59,755 nucleotides of DNA from Actinopolymorpha alba DSM 45243 (GCF_000373925.1 NZ_KB892775.1:103-59857), one strand, 5' to 3'; positions 51,983 to 59,755 are shown, counted from the stretch's first letter. The notes: generated by a model not told the origin, from the sequence alone. Numbers and translations are program-made.

Positions 51983-52072
51983 GTGAATCCCAGGTACCGC
52001 CGGCTCGTCATTCCCGGCGTTCTCGGACTCCTGCTGCTGATCGTCGTCGTTGCGGCGCTCCTGCGGCCCTGA
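51983..52072 (+). CDS. 29-residue single-span membrane peptide
   Basis: GTG 51983 opens VNPRYRRLVIPGVLGLLL..., a short basic N-terminus followed by one hydrophobic helix of about 20 residues ending LLRP. The gene starts 10 bp after the TetR stop. Very small proteins with this layout occur in actinobacteria. There is no strong ribosome binding site, and no function can be assigned. Confidence 0.5.
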   Translation: MNPRYRRLVIPGVLGLLLLIVVVAALLRP

Positions 52073-52122
52073 CCGGCACGCCCTGACCAGTACGCGCCGA
52101 CCAGCACGCCCCGACCAGCACG
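52067..52122 (+). repeat. Four 14-bp tandem repeats
   Basis: CCCTGACCGGCACG and variants (ending CAGTACG or CAGCACG) occur four times, starting inside the stop of the small membrane peptide. They separate it from the molybdoenzyme gene. Confidence 0.85.
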
Positions 52123-52176
52123 CCCTTACAAAGCAGCCGATGACGGATCTGTGACGGTCGGGCTCGACCGATACCA

Positions 52177-53736
52177 ATGTCCGTTGAATGGGGCGAAGAT
52201 GCAGAGGTGCCTACCTCGATCTCCCGTTCGCGGGCCGCGCTCGCGGGCGTGCTCGCGACGGGTGCCGGACTCGCGGCCGCGGAGTTGGTCGCCGGAGTGG
52301 TCGGTGGTGCGCAGTCCCCAGTGGTCACGGTCGGCGCGGCGTTCATCGACGTCATCCCGTCGGGGCTGCGGGAGTTCGGGATCACGCTCCTCGGCACGGC
52401 CGACAAGCCGGTCCTGATCACCGGCATCCTGGTGGTTCTCGCCGCGTTCGGCGCTCTGGTCGGGATGGTGGCGGCCCGCGTACGCGGTGTGGGAGTCGCG
52501 CTCCTCGGCGTACTGGCCCTGGTCGGGGTGGTCGCGGCCGTCACCCGGCCGGGCGCTGGACCGGGCGCGGCGATCCCGTCCGTGGTGGCGTGGCTGGTCG
52601 CCGTCTGCGTCCTTCTGTGGCTCCTGCGGATGTACGCCGTGGGGGCCGGGCGCGAGGCGGAGGCGGAGCGCCGGGTCACGCGGCGGAACCTGCTGTGGAC
52701 CGGCGGGCTCGTCGTGGTCGGCTCGCTCCTCGCCGTGGGTGTCGGCCGGGCCTTCGCCGGTCGCCGGCTCGCGGCGGAGCAGGCGCGCTCGGCCCTCCGG
52801 ATACCTGAGCCACCCACGACCGCGCCACCCGCCCGCGCGAACCTCCCCATCCCGGGCATCACTCCATGGCAGACACCGAACGACGTCTTCTATCGGATCG
52901 ACACCGCGCTCTCGGTGCCGATGATTGATCCGGCGGAGTGGCGGCTGCGCGTCCACGGGATGGTGGACCGGCCGCTGGAGCTGACGTTCGGCGACCTGCT
53001 ACGCCGCCGGATCGTCTACCGGTGGGTGACGCTGACCTGCGTGAGCAACGTGGTTGGTGGCGACCTCGCCGGGAACGCCCTGTGGACCGGGGTCCCGATC
53101 GCGGACATCCTGGCCGAGGCGGGTGTCCACCGCGACGCGGACGCGGTGCAGTCGACGTCCGACGACGGCTGGACCTGCGGCACGCCGCTGTCGGCGCTCA
53201 CCGACGGCCGGCCGTCGTTGCTGGCGTTCGGGATGAACGGCGCGCCGCTGCCGTTCGAGCACGGCTTCCCGGTCCGGATGGTGGTTCCCGGGCTCTACGG
53301 CTACGTCTCGGCGACCAAGTGGGTCGTCGACATCGAGGTGACCCGGTTCGACCGCTTCACGGCGTACTGGACGACCCGCGGCTGGGCCGAAAAGGCGCCG
53401 GTCAAGACCGCCTCGCGGATCGACGTACCCCTGACTGGTGCGACGGTGCGTACAGGTCGGGTCGCGGTCGCGGGGGTCGCGTGGGCGCAGCATCGCGGCA
53501 TCACCCGGGTGGAGGTGCGGGTCGACCGCGGACCCTGGCAGGTCGCGCGGCTCGGTGGTGAGCCCACCAAGGACTCCTGGCGGCAGTGGGTGTGGACGTG
53601 GGACGCGACGCCGGGCGCTCACGAGTTGCAGGTACGCGCGACCGACGGGACCGGGGTGACCCAGACCGGCCGGCTGGCGGACCCCGTACCCAACGGCGCC
53701 ACCGGCTGGCACACCATCGACGTCCAGGTCAGCTAG
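52177..53736 (+). CDS. Membrane-anchored sulfite-oxidase-type molybdopterin oxidoreductase
   Basis: 519 residues. About five N-terminal membrane segments (residues 20-180) precede the catalytic domain. VTLTCVSNVVGGDLAGNALWTG carries the molybdenum-ligand Cys, PFEHGFPVRMVVPGLYGYVSATKWV the pterin contacts, and a C-terminal Ig-like dimerization domain ends with WDATPGAHELQVRATDG. The family includes sulfite oxidases and protein-methionine-sulfoxide reductases; the physiological reaction is not known for this actinobacterial type. There is no Tat signal; topology rests on the TM bundle. GTG 52207 is an alternative start. Confidence 0.88.
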   Translation: MSVEWGEDAEVPTSISRSRAALAGVLATGAGLAAAELVAGVVGGAQSPVVTVGAAFIDVIPSGLREFGITLLGTADKPVLITGILVVLAAFGALVGMVAARVRGVGVALLGVLALVGVVAAVTRPGAGPGAAIPSVVAWLVAVCVLLWLLRMYAVGAGREAEAERRVTRRNLLWTGGLVVVGSLLAVGVGRAFAGRRLAAEQARSALRIPEPPTTAPPARANLPIPGITPWQTPNDVFYRIDTALSVPMIDPAEWRLRVHGMVDRPLELTFGDLLRRRIVYRWVTLTCVSNVVGGDLAGNALWTGVPIADILAEAGVHRDADAVQSTSDDGWTCGTPLSALTDGRPSLLAFGMNGAPLPFEHGFPVRMVVPGLYGYVSATKWVVDIEVTRFDRFTAYWTTRGWAEKAPVKTASRIDVPLTGATVRTGRVAVAGVAWAQHRGITRVEVRVDRGPWQVARLGGEPTKDSWRQWVWTWDATPGAHELQVRATDGTGVTQTGRLADPVPNGATGWHTIDVQVS

Positions 53737-53805
53737 TCGATCGGCTGACCCGTGCGGCCGGGGTTCGCGCCTTCCGGCGGCGCCGCCGAGGGGGCGTACG
53801 GCAGG

Positions 53806-54549
53806 TCAGCGCAGGTGGGAGGCGCCGTTGAGGTCGATGATGGTGCCGCTGGCGAGTTCGGCCTGGGCGGACGCGAGATAGAGCACCGCCGCGGCCACAT
53901 CCGCGGGTGTGGCGACCCGGCCGAGCGGACTCTGGGCGCGGATCGTGTCTCCCTGCGGCCCGGCCAGGACGTCGGCGGCCATGTCGGTCTCGACGTATCC
54001 AGGTGCCACCGTCGAGACCGCGATGCCGCGCGGGCCGAGCGCTCGGGCCAGCGACTGTCCGAGGGAGTTGAGGCCCGCCTTGCTGGCGCCGTACGCCGGT
54101 TGGCGTGGCTCACCGCGGAAGGCGCCCCGCGACGACACGTTGACGATCCGCCCGCCGCGCGGCATGTGCCGCACCGCGCACCAGGCCAGGTTGGCCGGGC
54201 CGAGCAGGTTGACCGCGAGCGTCCGCTGCCAACTCTCCTGCCACTCGTCGTACGACACGTCCTCGATCCGGTGCTCGACGTAGATGCCGGCGTTGTTGAC
54301 GAGGACGTCGATCCGCCCGAACTCCTTCACCACCGTCTCGATGATCGACGCGACGGCCGTCGGGTCGGCGAGGTCGCCCTGCACAGTCAGGTGACCGTCG
54401 CCGGGCAGCGCGGCGCGGACCTTCTCGGCGAGTTCCGTTGAGCCGCGGTAGTGGAGCGCCACCCGGTCACCCGCCGCCGCGAACGCCGCCGCTACCGCTG
54501 CCCCGATGCCCCGTGACGCGCCGGTGACAAGAACCGCTCGCTCGCTCAT
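53806..54549 (-). CDS. SDR-family oxidoreductase (FabG-like)
   Basis: 247 residues. TGASRGIG cofactor loop near residue 9-16, NNAG, active-site Ser in VNVSSRGA and YGASK, ending DLNGASHLR. Classical SDR with NADP preference suggested by the Arg after the second strand (HYRGS). Specific substrate unknown. The gene stands alone, flanked by the molybdoenzyme gene (convergent) and repeat G. Confidence 0.9.
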   Translation of the reverse strand: MSERAVLVTGASRGIGAAVAAAFAAAGDRVALHYRGSTELAEKVRAALPGDGHLTVQGDLADPTAVASIIETVVKEFGRIDVLVNNAGIYVEHRIEDVSYDEWQESWQRTLAVNLLGPANLAWCAVRHMPRGGRIVNVSSRGAFRGEPRQPAYGASKAGLNSLGQSLARALGPRGIAVSTVAPGYVETDMAADVLAGPQGDTIRAQSPLGRVATPADVAAAVLYLASAQAELASGTIIDLNGASHLR

Positions 54550-54699
54550 GCCCTGTCCTCCTCCTGCCAGACTGCGGGTGCCGTCGCCAGTCTGGCGTAC
54601 GCCGCGCAGCGCCGAGCGCCCGGTCGGGGGACGGGGTACGGGGCGGGATGAGGCCTATTCGAAACCCCTCACGCCGACAGATCGCGGCATCGTGAAGGG

Positions 54700-54815
54700 G
54701 AGCGGGAGCCGCGTTGGTGGAGGTGTCGCGGCTTCTTTGCCGAAACTTCTCCGCCACTTCATCGCAACTTCGGGAGGCGATCTCGCAGAGCGAGCAACTC
54801 TCGACGCAGGTCAAG
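54700..54815. repeat. Intergenic repeat family G, copy 2
   Basis: GGAGCCGCG...CGCGGCTTC (about 54705-54734) forms a hairpin running into GGCTTCTTTGCCGAAACTTC and TCCGCCACTTCA, then a TCTCGCAGAGCGAG dyad and GGTCAAGAT. It matches the copy at 46931-47047. It fills most of the gap between the SDR start and the MAP gene end. Confidence 0.55.
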
Positions 54816-54816
54816 A

Positions 54817-55584
54817 TCAGAGCGCGGTGAGCACCAGCGGGCCGCCCTCAGTGATGGCGACACTGTGTTCGACGTGGGCGGCGCGGCTGCCGTCGCTGGT
54901 GCGGAGCGCCCAGCCATCGTCGGCGACGACATACTTGTCCCGCCCGCCGGCCATGAACATCGGCTCGATCGCGATCACCAGTCCCGGCTTCAACGGGAAC
55001 CCCCGACCCGGCTTGCCGGTGTTGGGAACGGAGGGATCCTCGTGCATCTTCCGCCCGATTCCGTGACCGCCGAAGTCGGCCGGTATGCCGTAGCCGGCGC
55101 GCCGACCGATCGCGCCGACGGCGTGGGAGATGTCGCTGAGCCGGCCGCCTGGTCGAGCGGCGGCGATGCCCGCGTCGAGCGCCTCCTGGGTGATGCTGAT
55201 CAGCTGTTCGTCGGCGGGATCGGGTGTGCCGACGATCAGGCTGATCGCCGAATCACCGTGGAAGCCGCCGATCTGCGCGCCGCAGTCGATGCTGAGCAGG
55301 TCGCCGTCCTGGAGCCGGTAGTCGTCAGGGATCCCGTGGACGACGACGTCGTTGACCGACGCGCAGATCACCGCTGGGAACGGCGTCGGAGCGAACCGCG
55401 GGTGGTAGTGGAGGAACGACGACCGCGCCCCGGCGTCCCTGATGATCGTGTGCGCCAGTTCGTCCAGCTCACGCAGCGAGGTGCCGATGCGAGCATGCTT
55501 CGCGCAGGCGTCGAGAGCCTGGGCGACGATGCGTCCGGCCTCCCGCATGGCCATGATCTCGTTGGCCGTCTTGAGCTCGACCAT
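54817..55584 (-). CDS. map: Methionine aminopeptidase type I (orphan copy)
   Basis: 255 residues with all metal and substrate residues of MetAP-I: H84 (VVHGIP), D100 (SIDCGA), D111 (HGDSA), H174 (GGHGIG), E207 (IEPMF) and E239 (VEHS). It removes the initiator Met from nascent proteins. The essential actinobacterial copy normally lies in the secY-adk-map-infA cluster; this one is isolated, which suggests a second isozyme. ATG 55584 follows GAGGAG. Divergent from an XRE gene with a palindromic operator between them. Confidence 0.93.
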   Translation of the reverse strand: MVELKTANEIMAMREAGRIVAQALDACAKHARIGTSLRELDELAHTIIRDAGARSSFLHYHPRFAPTPFPAVICASVNDVVVHGIPDDYRLQDGDLLSIDCGAQIGGFHGDSAISLIVGTPDPADEQLISITQEALDAGIAAARPGGRLSDISHAVGAIGRRAGYGIPADFGGHGIGRKMHEDPSVPNTGKPGRGFPLKPGLVIAIEPMFMAGGRDKYVVADDGWALRTSDGSRAAHVEHSVAITEGGPLVLTAL

Positions 55585-55712
55585 GCCGGCACTCCTCGTC
55601 GGTTCTGGTGGGTTCTGGTTCAGTTTGTTCTGGATGGGTCGGTGGCGTTCGGGCCCTTGGTTTCCCTGCGGGCGGAAGCCCGCGTCGTCGCGCGGCCGCT
55701 GCGCCAATAGTT

Positions 55713-55722
55713 ATACCGGTAT
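55713..55722 (+). promoter_or_regulatory. Palindromic operator ATACCGGTAT between map and XRE genes
   Basis: A perfect 10-bp palindrome lies within a near-palindromic 14-bp core (TTATACCGGTATTA), 13 bp before the XRE ATG. A TAGTAT hexamer (55724-55729) can be its -10 box, giving a leaderless transcript. A probable XRE binding site that could also control map, although map starts 129 bp away. Confidence 0.55.
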
Positions 55723-55735
55723 TAGTATCACGGTC

Positions 55736-56071
55736 ATGGTCCGACAACCCTTGGGGCCGGCCGACCGGCAGCGTGGCCTCAGGCTGGGCGCCGCGCTACG
55801 GGACGCGCGCGGTCGGCGCAGCATGGTTGAGGTCGCCGCGCGGGCCGGGATCTCGGTCGAGACCGTCCGCAAGATCGAACGCGGTCGGGTGCCGACCCCG
55901 GCGTTCTTCACCGTCGTGGCGCTGGCCGACGCCGTCGGGCTCCCGGTCTCCGAGCTGTGCCGGATCGTCGCCGACGACGTCGAGGGCCGGCCGGACGTGG
56001 GCGCCGACGCCGGAGCCGATGTCGGCGCGGCCGCCAGTGCTGTACCCGCTGCTTTACGGCGTACCAGCTGA
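55736..56071 (+). CDS. XRE-family HTH regulator divergent from map
   Basis: 111 residues. The HTH lies at about 13-70 (RGLRLGAALRDARGRRSMVEVAARAGISVETVRKIERGRVPTPAFFTVVALADAVGL), followed by a low-complexity Asp/Gly/Ala tail. It has no sensor domain. ATG 55736 has no Shine-Dalgarno sequence but a -10-like TAGTAT just upstream, fitting leaderless expression. Its operator lies in the divergent region with the methionine aminopeptidase gene, the obvious candidate target besides itself. Confidence 0.8.
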   Translation: MVRQPLGPADRQRGLRLGAALRDARGRRSMVEVAARAGISVETVRKIERGRVPTPAFFTVVALADAVGLPVSELCRIVADDVEGRPDVGADAGADVGAAASAVPAALRRTS

Positions 56072-56259
56072 CTGGTTGCTCCTTGACAGGCGAATCCCTA
56101 CTCTCCTTCGACTTCACCGCCACGGCGGGATGGGCGGAGGAATACGCCGTGCATCTCGACAAGGCGGTCGCAGCGTGGTCGACGCCCGATGCAGAAGGGA
56201 AGAAGTCGCCAGCTGATCGCGGCGAAGCGCGAGCCTGGCCTGTCGAGGCGCCCTGGTTG
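56072..56259 (+). other. Gap with a coding-like stretch, possible gene remnant
   Basis: In the frame starting at TTG 56082, the sequence reads TGESLLSFDFTATAGWAEEYAVHLDKAVAAW..., which looks protein-like with few rare codons. It then runs into the antisense of the BKACE gene. There is no convincing start or ribosome binding site. It may be the remains of a gene that once followed the XRE gene, or chance. No domain is recognised. Confidence 0.3.
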
Positions 56260-56979
56260 TCAGGACGCCGACTGGGCGGCCTGGATGAGGGCCGCGTTGT
56301 GCGGCGCGGGCGTGCCGTCGGGGAGGTGGAAGGTGTCCTCGAACCCCACCCGGCAGGAGATACCCAACTGGCGGGCCCGGCGTAGGACCGGCCAGGTGTT
56401 GGCACCGTCGCCGTGCAGCAGGCGCGGCTGGTCGACACCGTGGCGGTCGAGGAGTTCGAGGATGCTGCGGGCGTCGTACAACGCGAGCATGCTCGGCCGG
56501 TCGATGGGTTCGATGAGGATGCGGGCGGCCAGCGTTCGCAGTGGTCCGCGGACGAACTCCTCCGCCGCTGTGATGGTGAACAACCCGACCTCGACGGCGA
56601 CGCCGCGATCCCGCAGCACGCGGGCCACGTCGAGCGCGCCGTCCTCGTGGGCGTTCACCGAGGCGGAGTTGGGGAGTACCCGCCAGCGGGAGATGGTGAC
56701 GGCCCGCCGGTGCGGGTCCGGCTCGATCCACGCACCGGTCGTGACGCTGATCGGAGCGCCGGGCACCGACGCCCGAATCGCCTCGATGGCAGCGGCGACG
56801 TCGGCGGGTTCGAGGGACTCCTCGCCGTCGCCGCGCCGCGGGTGGACGTGCACCTCAGTGGCACCTGCGGCGACCACCCGCGCGGTCTCTCCGGCCAGCT
56901 CGGCCGGGGTGACGGGCACACTGGCGTACACGACATTGGAGTGCCCGCCGTTGAGTGCGGCGACCAGGAGCCGCGTCAC
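56260..56979 (-). CDS. BKACE-family enzyme (DUF849, beta-keto acid cleavage)
   Basis: 239 residues, somewhat shorter than typical BKACE (about 270-300). ALNGGHSN at the N-terminus, HVHPRRGDGEESL (metal ligands HxH), and SVTTGAW follow the DUF849 TIM-barrel pattern. Members condense beta-keto acids with acetyl-CoA-type partners; kinds of substrate vary widely. The GTG start overlaps the aldo-keto reductase stop by 4 nt, so the two are one operon and may share a pathway. Confidence 0.8.
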   Translation of the reverse strand: MTRLLVAALNGGHSNVVYASVPVTPAELAGETARVVAAGATEVHVHPRRGDGEESLEPADVAAAIEAIRASVPGAPISVTTGAWIEPDPHRRAVTISRWRVLPNSASVNAHEDGALDVARVLRDRGVAVEVGLFTITAAEEFVRGPLRTLAARILIEPIDRPSMLALYDARSILELLDRHGVDQPRLLHGDGANTWPVLRRARQLGISCRVGFEDTFHLPDGTPAPHNAALIQAAQSAS

Positions 56980-57944
56980 CAGGCGTACGCCTCAGGGGCT
57001 GGGCCACCCGGGCCCGGGAACAACTCGTCGAGACGTTCGAGAACCTTCTCGTCGAGGGTGAGGTCGACTGCCGCGAGGGCGCCGGTGAGCTGGTCCATCG
57101 TTCGCGGCCCGATGATCGGCGCCGTCACCCCGGGTTGATGGAGAAGCCAGGCGAGCGCGAGGTTCGCGGGTTCGGCTCGTAGCTCGGCGGCGAGGTTCTC
57201 GAACGCCTGGATCGTGTCGCGATGTGCCTCGACGTACGTCGAGGCGCGGCCGCCCTGCGAGCGGTTGCGGTCAGACTTGGCGAGGATTCCGCCGAGCACG
57301 CCACCATGGAGGGGACTCCACGGGATGACGCCGAGGCCGTACGCCCGCGCCGCGGGCAGCACCTCGAGTTCAACGCTTCGCTCGGCCAGGTTGTAGAGCG
57401 ACTGCTCGGAGACCAGACCGAGGAAGTTGCGGCGTACGGCGGTCTCCTGCGCCTGCGCGATGTGCCAGCCGGCGAAGTTGCTGCTGCCGACATAGAGCAC
57501 TTTCCCTTGCCCGACAAGCGTCTCGAACGCCTGCCAGACCTCGTCCCACGGAGTGTCCCGGTCGATGTGGTGCATCTGGTAGAGGTCGATGCGGTCGGTC
57601 TGGAGTCGCCGCAGCGAGGCCTCGCAGTTGCGGATGATGTTGCGAGCCGAAACGCCCTTGGAGCCGGGCTCATCGTCCATCGCGCCGTAGACCTTGGTGG
57701 CAAGGACGGTCCGGTCGCGCCGGCTCGGATCACCGGCGAACCATCGGCCGAGGATTTCTTCGGTGAGGCCCTTGTTCTCCCAGCCGTAGACGTTGGCCGT
57801 GTCGGTGAAGTTGAGGCCCGCGTCCAGGGCGGCGTCGAGGATGGCGTGGGCTTCGGGTTCGGGAGTCACCGGGCCGAAGTTCATCGTGCCGAGGCAGAGT
57901 CTGCTGACCAGGACGCCGGTCCGTCCGAGGTGGGTGTACTCCAT
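56976..57944 (-). CDS. Aldo-keto reductase
   Basis: 322 residues from ATG 57944. The AKR tetrad is present: D in FTDTANVYGWENKG with the Tyr, K in LATKVYG, H in YQMHHIDR. The C-terminal cofactor loop reads APIIGPRTMDQLTGAL. It is closest to the YhdN/Tas-like NADP-dependent group; the substrate is unknown. A frame extending 12 residues to 57980 is possible. First gene of a pair with the BKACE gene. Confidence 0.92.
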   Translation of the reverse strand: MEYTHLGRTGVLVSRLCLGTMNFGPVTPEPEAHAILDAALDAGLNFTDTANVYGWENKGLTEEILGRWFAGDPSRRDRTVLATKVYGAMDDEPGSKGVSARNIIRNCEASLRRLQTDRIDLYQMHHIDRDTPWDEVWQAFETLVGQGKVLYVGSSNFAGWHIAQAQETAVRRNFLGLVSEQSLYNLAERSVELEVLPAARAYGLGVIPWSPLHGGVLGGILAKSDRNRSQGGRASTYVEAHRDTIQAFENLAAELRAEPANLALAWLLHQPGVTAPIIGPRTMDQLTGALAAVDLTLDEKVLERLDELFPGPGGPAPEAYAW

Positions 57945-58057
57945 TACGTCAGCCTGGTAGCTGGGGGCGGACTGAGGCAACCCCGTTCAGGTAAACGCCA
58001 TGCCGGAACCGGTCGGCTGGTCGGCCGGTGGCCCCACGATCGGTTCCGGTTGCGCGC

Positions 58058-59365
58058 TCAGGCGCGCTGGACCCGGCGGCGCGGGAGGTTCCGGGGGAGG
58101 GCGGCGACGGTGACCGCGACGAGTGTCAGCAACGTCCCGATGACGGTGGTCGTGGTGAGGTGGGCGGTTCCGGTGGGAACCATGCCGTCGAGCACGAGCG
58201 CGCCCACCAGCTGTCCCGCGACCGTCCCCAGGCCCAGCAGGAGGACGCCGGTGATTCGGACGACGGCCGCCGCGAGGCTGATGAACGCGATCCCGAACAA
58301 CCCGCCCAGGTAGAGCACCGGCTCGGACGGCCATCCTCCGGGGAGACCCCTGGCGGCGATGTCGACCGTCGCGGCGAGCAGAAGCCCCGCCGTCCCGACG
58401 CTGAAGTTGACCAATGCGGCGACCAGGGCGCCGGCGAGTTGGTTGGTGGCGGGACGCGGCGCGGTTGCCAGTGTGGTGCCGCGTGCGGGCTCTGGGTGTG
58501 TGTGGTCCGGTCCCGTCGTGGTCGTGGTCGCGGGCGTGGGCGTGGGCGTGGGCGCAGGCGTTGGCGTGGCCGGGACGGGCGTGGGCGTGCGTGTGGCGGG
58601 CGCCGGATCGCTGGCGTTCGCGCGTACTGGACTCGCGGAGGCTACCGCTCCCACCCAGCCGTTCACGGCCTGTTGCCACGCGGTGCCGATCCCCGCGAGC
58701 GCCGGCAGCAGGGCCAGGACGAGGGTCGACGCCGTACCCAGCTCATCCGACACACTGAGCAGTACCGCGCCGAGAGTGAGGGTGGCTCCGAGAATCCTGG
58801 TCGGGGTGATCGGATGCCGGCCGCCCGGGCCGAGTCCGAGCCGGTCCACGACCAGGCTGCTGGTTGCCTGACCTGCGACCACCGCCACGGTGAACGCCGC
58901 GACACCCACGAGCCCGACGGTAAGCGACTGGGTCACCACGAGGAACGCCCCGCAGAGCCCGCCGAGCACCTGCCACGGCCGGAGCGAGGCCGCGATGGTG
59001 GTACCGATACCCGCGGTGGCCGTCGCACTGGTCGGCGTCGGCGCCGCGGGATCCGGGGATTCGCTGCCAGACGGGTCCCCTCCTTCGGCGAACCCGCCGG
59101 CCGGCCGGACCGCGCGGATCACGCGCCGGAGTCCGTGACGTACTCCGGGCACCACTGCCAGGGCCGCGAGGAGTACGACGAGTCCGGAGCCGAATGACCA
59201 CAGCGCCGCCAGTACGCCGTCGCCGAGCCGGTGCCCGAGTTCGCCGTTGATGCGGGACTGGCAGGCGAGCAGGAGACCGATGAAGAACGCGGCGCCAAGA
59301 CCGAGCGCGACGTGGCGGGAGTGGGTGGAGGCGGCGTGCCGAGGGGAGGTTGCCGGTTGGGTCAC
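58058..59365 (-). CDS. DMT-superfamily transporter (YdcZ/DUF606 type), duplicated halves
   Basis: 435 residues with about ten membrane segments in two DUF606-like halves. Two low-complexity hydrophilic inserts separate them: about residues 90-115, and a Pro-Thr repeat stretch at about 255-285 encoded by 6-bp repeats (58531-58600). Single-domain YdcZ proteins of about 150 residues usually work as pairs, so this is a natural fusion. Substrate unknown. It lies upstream of the AKR-BKACE operon on the same strand, 78 bp apart before the AKR frame's longest start. Confidence 0.82.
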   Translation of the reverse strand: MTQPATSPRHAASTHSRHVALGLGAAFFIGLLLACQSRINGELGHRLGDGVLAALWSFGSGLVVLLAALAVVPGVRHGLRRVIRAVRPAGGFAEGGDPSGSESPDPAAPTPTSATATAGIGTTIAASLRPWQVLGGLCGAFLVVTQSLTVGLVGVAAFTVAVVAGQATSSLVVDRLGLGPGGRHPITPTRILGATLTLGAVLLSVSDELGTASTLVLALLPALAGIGTAWQQAVNGWVGAVASASPVRANASDPAPATRTPTPVPATPTPAPTPTPTPATTTTTGPDHTHPEPARGTTLATAPRPATNQLAGALVAALVNFSVGTAGLLLAATVDIAARGLPGGWPSEPVLYLGGLFGIAFISLAAAVVRITGVLLLGLGTVAGQLVGALVLDGMVPTGTAHLTTTTVIGTLLTLVAVTVAALPRNLPRRRVQRA

Positions 59366-59498
59366 CGGTACATCATCTGATGTTTGCTCAGACTGGTGCG
59401 GCGTGCCCCCTGGTTGGGTGGATACCTGTGTGCGGGTGCCATCGTCCCGCTCACGGTGTGTGGTGGCGGCCTGCCGGTCTGAGCCCGCGGAGAAGATT

Positions 59499-59546
59499 GT
59501 GGAGACTCCGGGGTGCTATAACACCCCGGAGTTTCCACGGTCTTAC
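59499..59546. repeat. Palindromic repeat family C, copy 2 (inverted)
   Basis: GTGGAGACTCCGGGGTG (59499-59515) pairs with 59522-59538 with one mismatch around CTATAA. Together with GGTCTTAC (59539-59546), its reverse complement repeats the first 25 bp of the copy at 26860 exactly. Confidence 0.75.
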
Positions 59547-59570
59547 GGGGCTGCCTTGATTCGGCCCTGC

Positions 59571-59610
59571 TGCCATCGGAACGCCATGAAAATAAGGCGT
59601 TCCGATGGCA
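59571..59610. terminator. Perfect 15-bp hairpin upstream of the right-hand DUF222 gene
   Basis: TGCCATCGGAACGCC (59571-59585), loop ATGAAAATAA, and its exact complement (59596-59610). It ends 45 bp before the DUF222 start. AAGGCGTTCCGATG inside it also occurs at 23797-23810, possibly by chance. Confidence 0.5.
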
Positions 59611-59655
59611 ATCGCTGGTTGCACATCATGATCGTGATCGACTAGACTCGAACGT

Positions 59656-59755
59656 ATGAGCGACGGCGATGGTGTGCGGATCTCACCGCTCCCGCCTGGG
59701 TTTGCTGAGATGCTTCCCGGTCCGGAGTTGGTGGCGGCGTTCGCTGCTGTCGATC
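59656..59755 (+). CDS. DUF222 / 13E12-repeat family protein, N-terminus only
   Basis: ATG 59656 opens a frame to the window edge: MSDGDGVRISPLPPGF, then AEMLPGPELVAAFAAVD. The LPPGF...GPELVA...VD start is typical of 13E12/DUF222 proteins. The ATG sits in CTCGAACGTATGAG, resembling the TCGAAC(A/G)TATG context commonly found at starts of this family. Only 33 residues are visible, so the assignment is from pattern memory. A second member of the family lies at the left edge, on the opposite strand. Confidence 0.6.
   Translation, partial: MSDGDGVRISPLPPGFAEMLPGPELVAAFAAVD

Noticed and set aside
58501-58600. 6-bp repeats (GGGCGT) as a regulatory array
   Set aside because: They encode a Pro/Thr linker in the DMT transporter, so protein composition explains them.
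20478-59610. CRISPR array suspicion from the many repeats
   Set aside because: Repeats are scattered singly, differ in family, and have no regular spacer units or cas genes.

Overview
The window is high-GC DNA whose genes are packed tightly on both strands and show strong G/C bias at third codon positions. The gene content points to an actinobacterium. Markers are an XPB helicase with a separate helicase-associated protein, a HelD-type RNA polymerase factor, DUF3027, DUF2530, DUF3152 and DUF4031 proteins, a cold-shock/groEL2 pair, frequent GTG starts, and 13E12/DUF222 proteins at both edges. Propionibacteriales (Nocardioides, Kribbella or Actinopolymorpha-like) is my best guess, from memory of gene content only. 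I saw no rRNA, tRNA, CRISPR array, intact transposase, prophage or plasmid gene, so this reads as ordinary chromosome.

Layout. 1-2565: the N-terminal part of a DUF222 protein, a small XRE regulator/membrane protein pair behind two tandem operators, and a secreted serine hydrolase. 2600-8940: a SAM riboswitch, a threonine-synthase-like PLP enzyme and a CysO/MoaD-like sulfur carrier, then a GH36-like glycosidase, cspA, and a stand-alone groEL behind two CIRCE operators. 8968-18209: an M19 dipeptidase, VOC and AraC genes, cutC, a GH20 hexosaminidase, an HD hydrolase, a mycothiol-isomerase-fold protein and a HelD-like ATPase. 18585-32307: a DUF1906/SH3b cell-surface protein, XPB helicase, an ArsR-AHSA1-SnoaL operon, a CBS/ArsB-NhaD transporter pair, a HAD phosphatase, a DUF3152 protease-like protein, the helicase-associated protein, and DedA/YbhN membrane proteins. 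32444-46761: a PfpI-family protein, a META lipoprotein, a large S8 protease beside a TrmB-like regulator, a HAD-LarE fusion, a cold-shock-domain protein, an MFS protein, DUF3027, DUF2530, an NCS2 permease and an SDR. 47322-59755: MarR/MFS, ThpR, a double-HTH MerR protein, TetR, a sulfite-oxidase-type molybdoenzyme, an SDR, an orphan methionine aminopeptidase divergent from an XRE gene, a BKACE/aldo-keto reductase pair, a DMT transporter, and the start of a second DUF222 protein.

Two loci stand out biochemically. In the SAM riboswitch-thrC-like-cysO cassette, riboswitch control plus a sulfur-carrier partner suggests homocysteine or methionine synthesis rather than plain threonine synthesis. 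The second is the fusion of a HAD phosphatase to a LarE-type sulfur insertase that carries three cysteines, with no larB or larC beside it.

The intergenic spaces hold at least seven recurring or related palindromic repeat families, called A, B, C, D, F, G and H here, plus several single hairpins. The clearest is family D, about 90 bp, with 26-bp perfect terminal inverted repeats in one copy, an inner hairpin, and two copies 20.7 kb apart. Most copies lie between genes, often between convergent ones. They look like mobile palindromic repeats (REP/MITE-like), some possibly reused as terminators.
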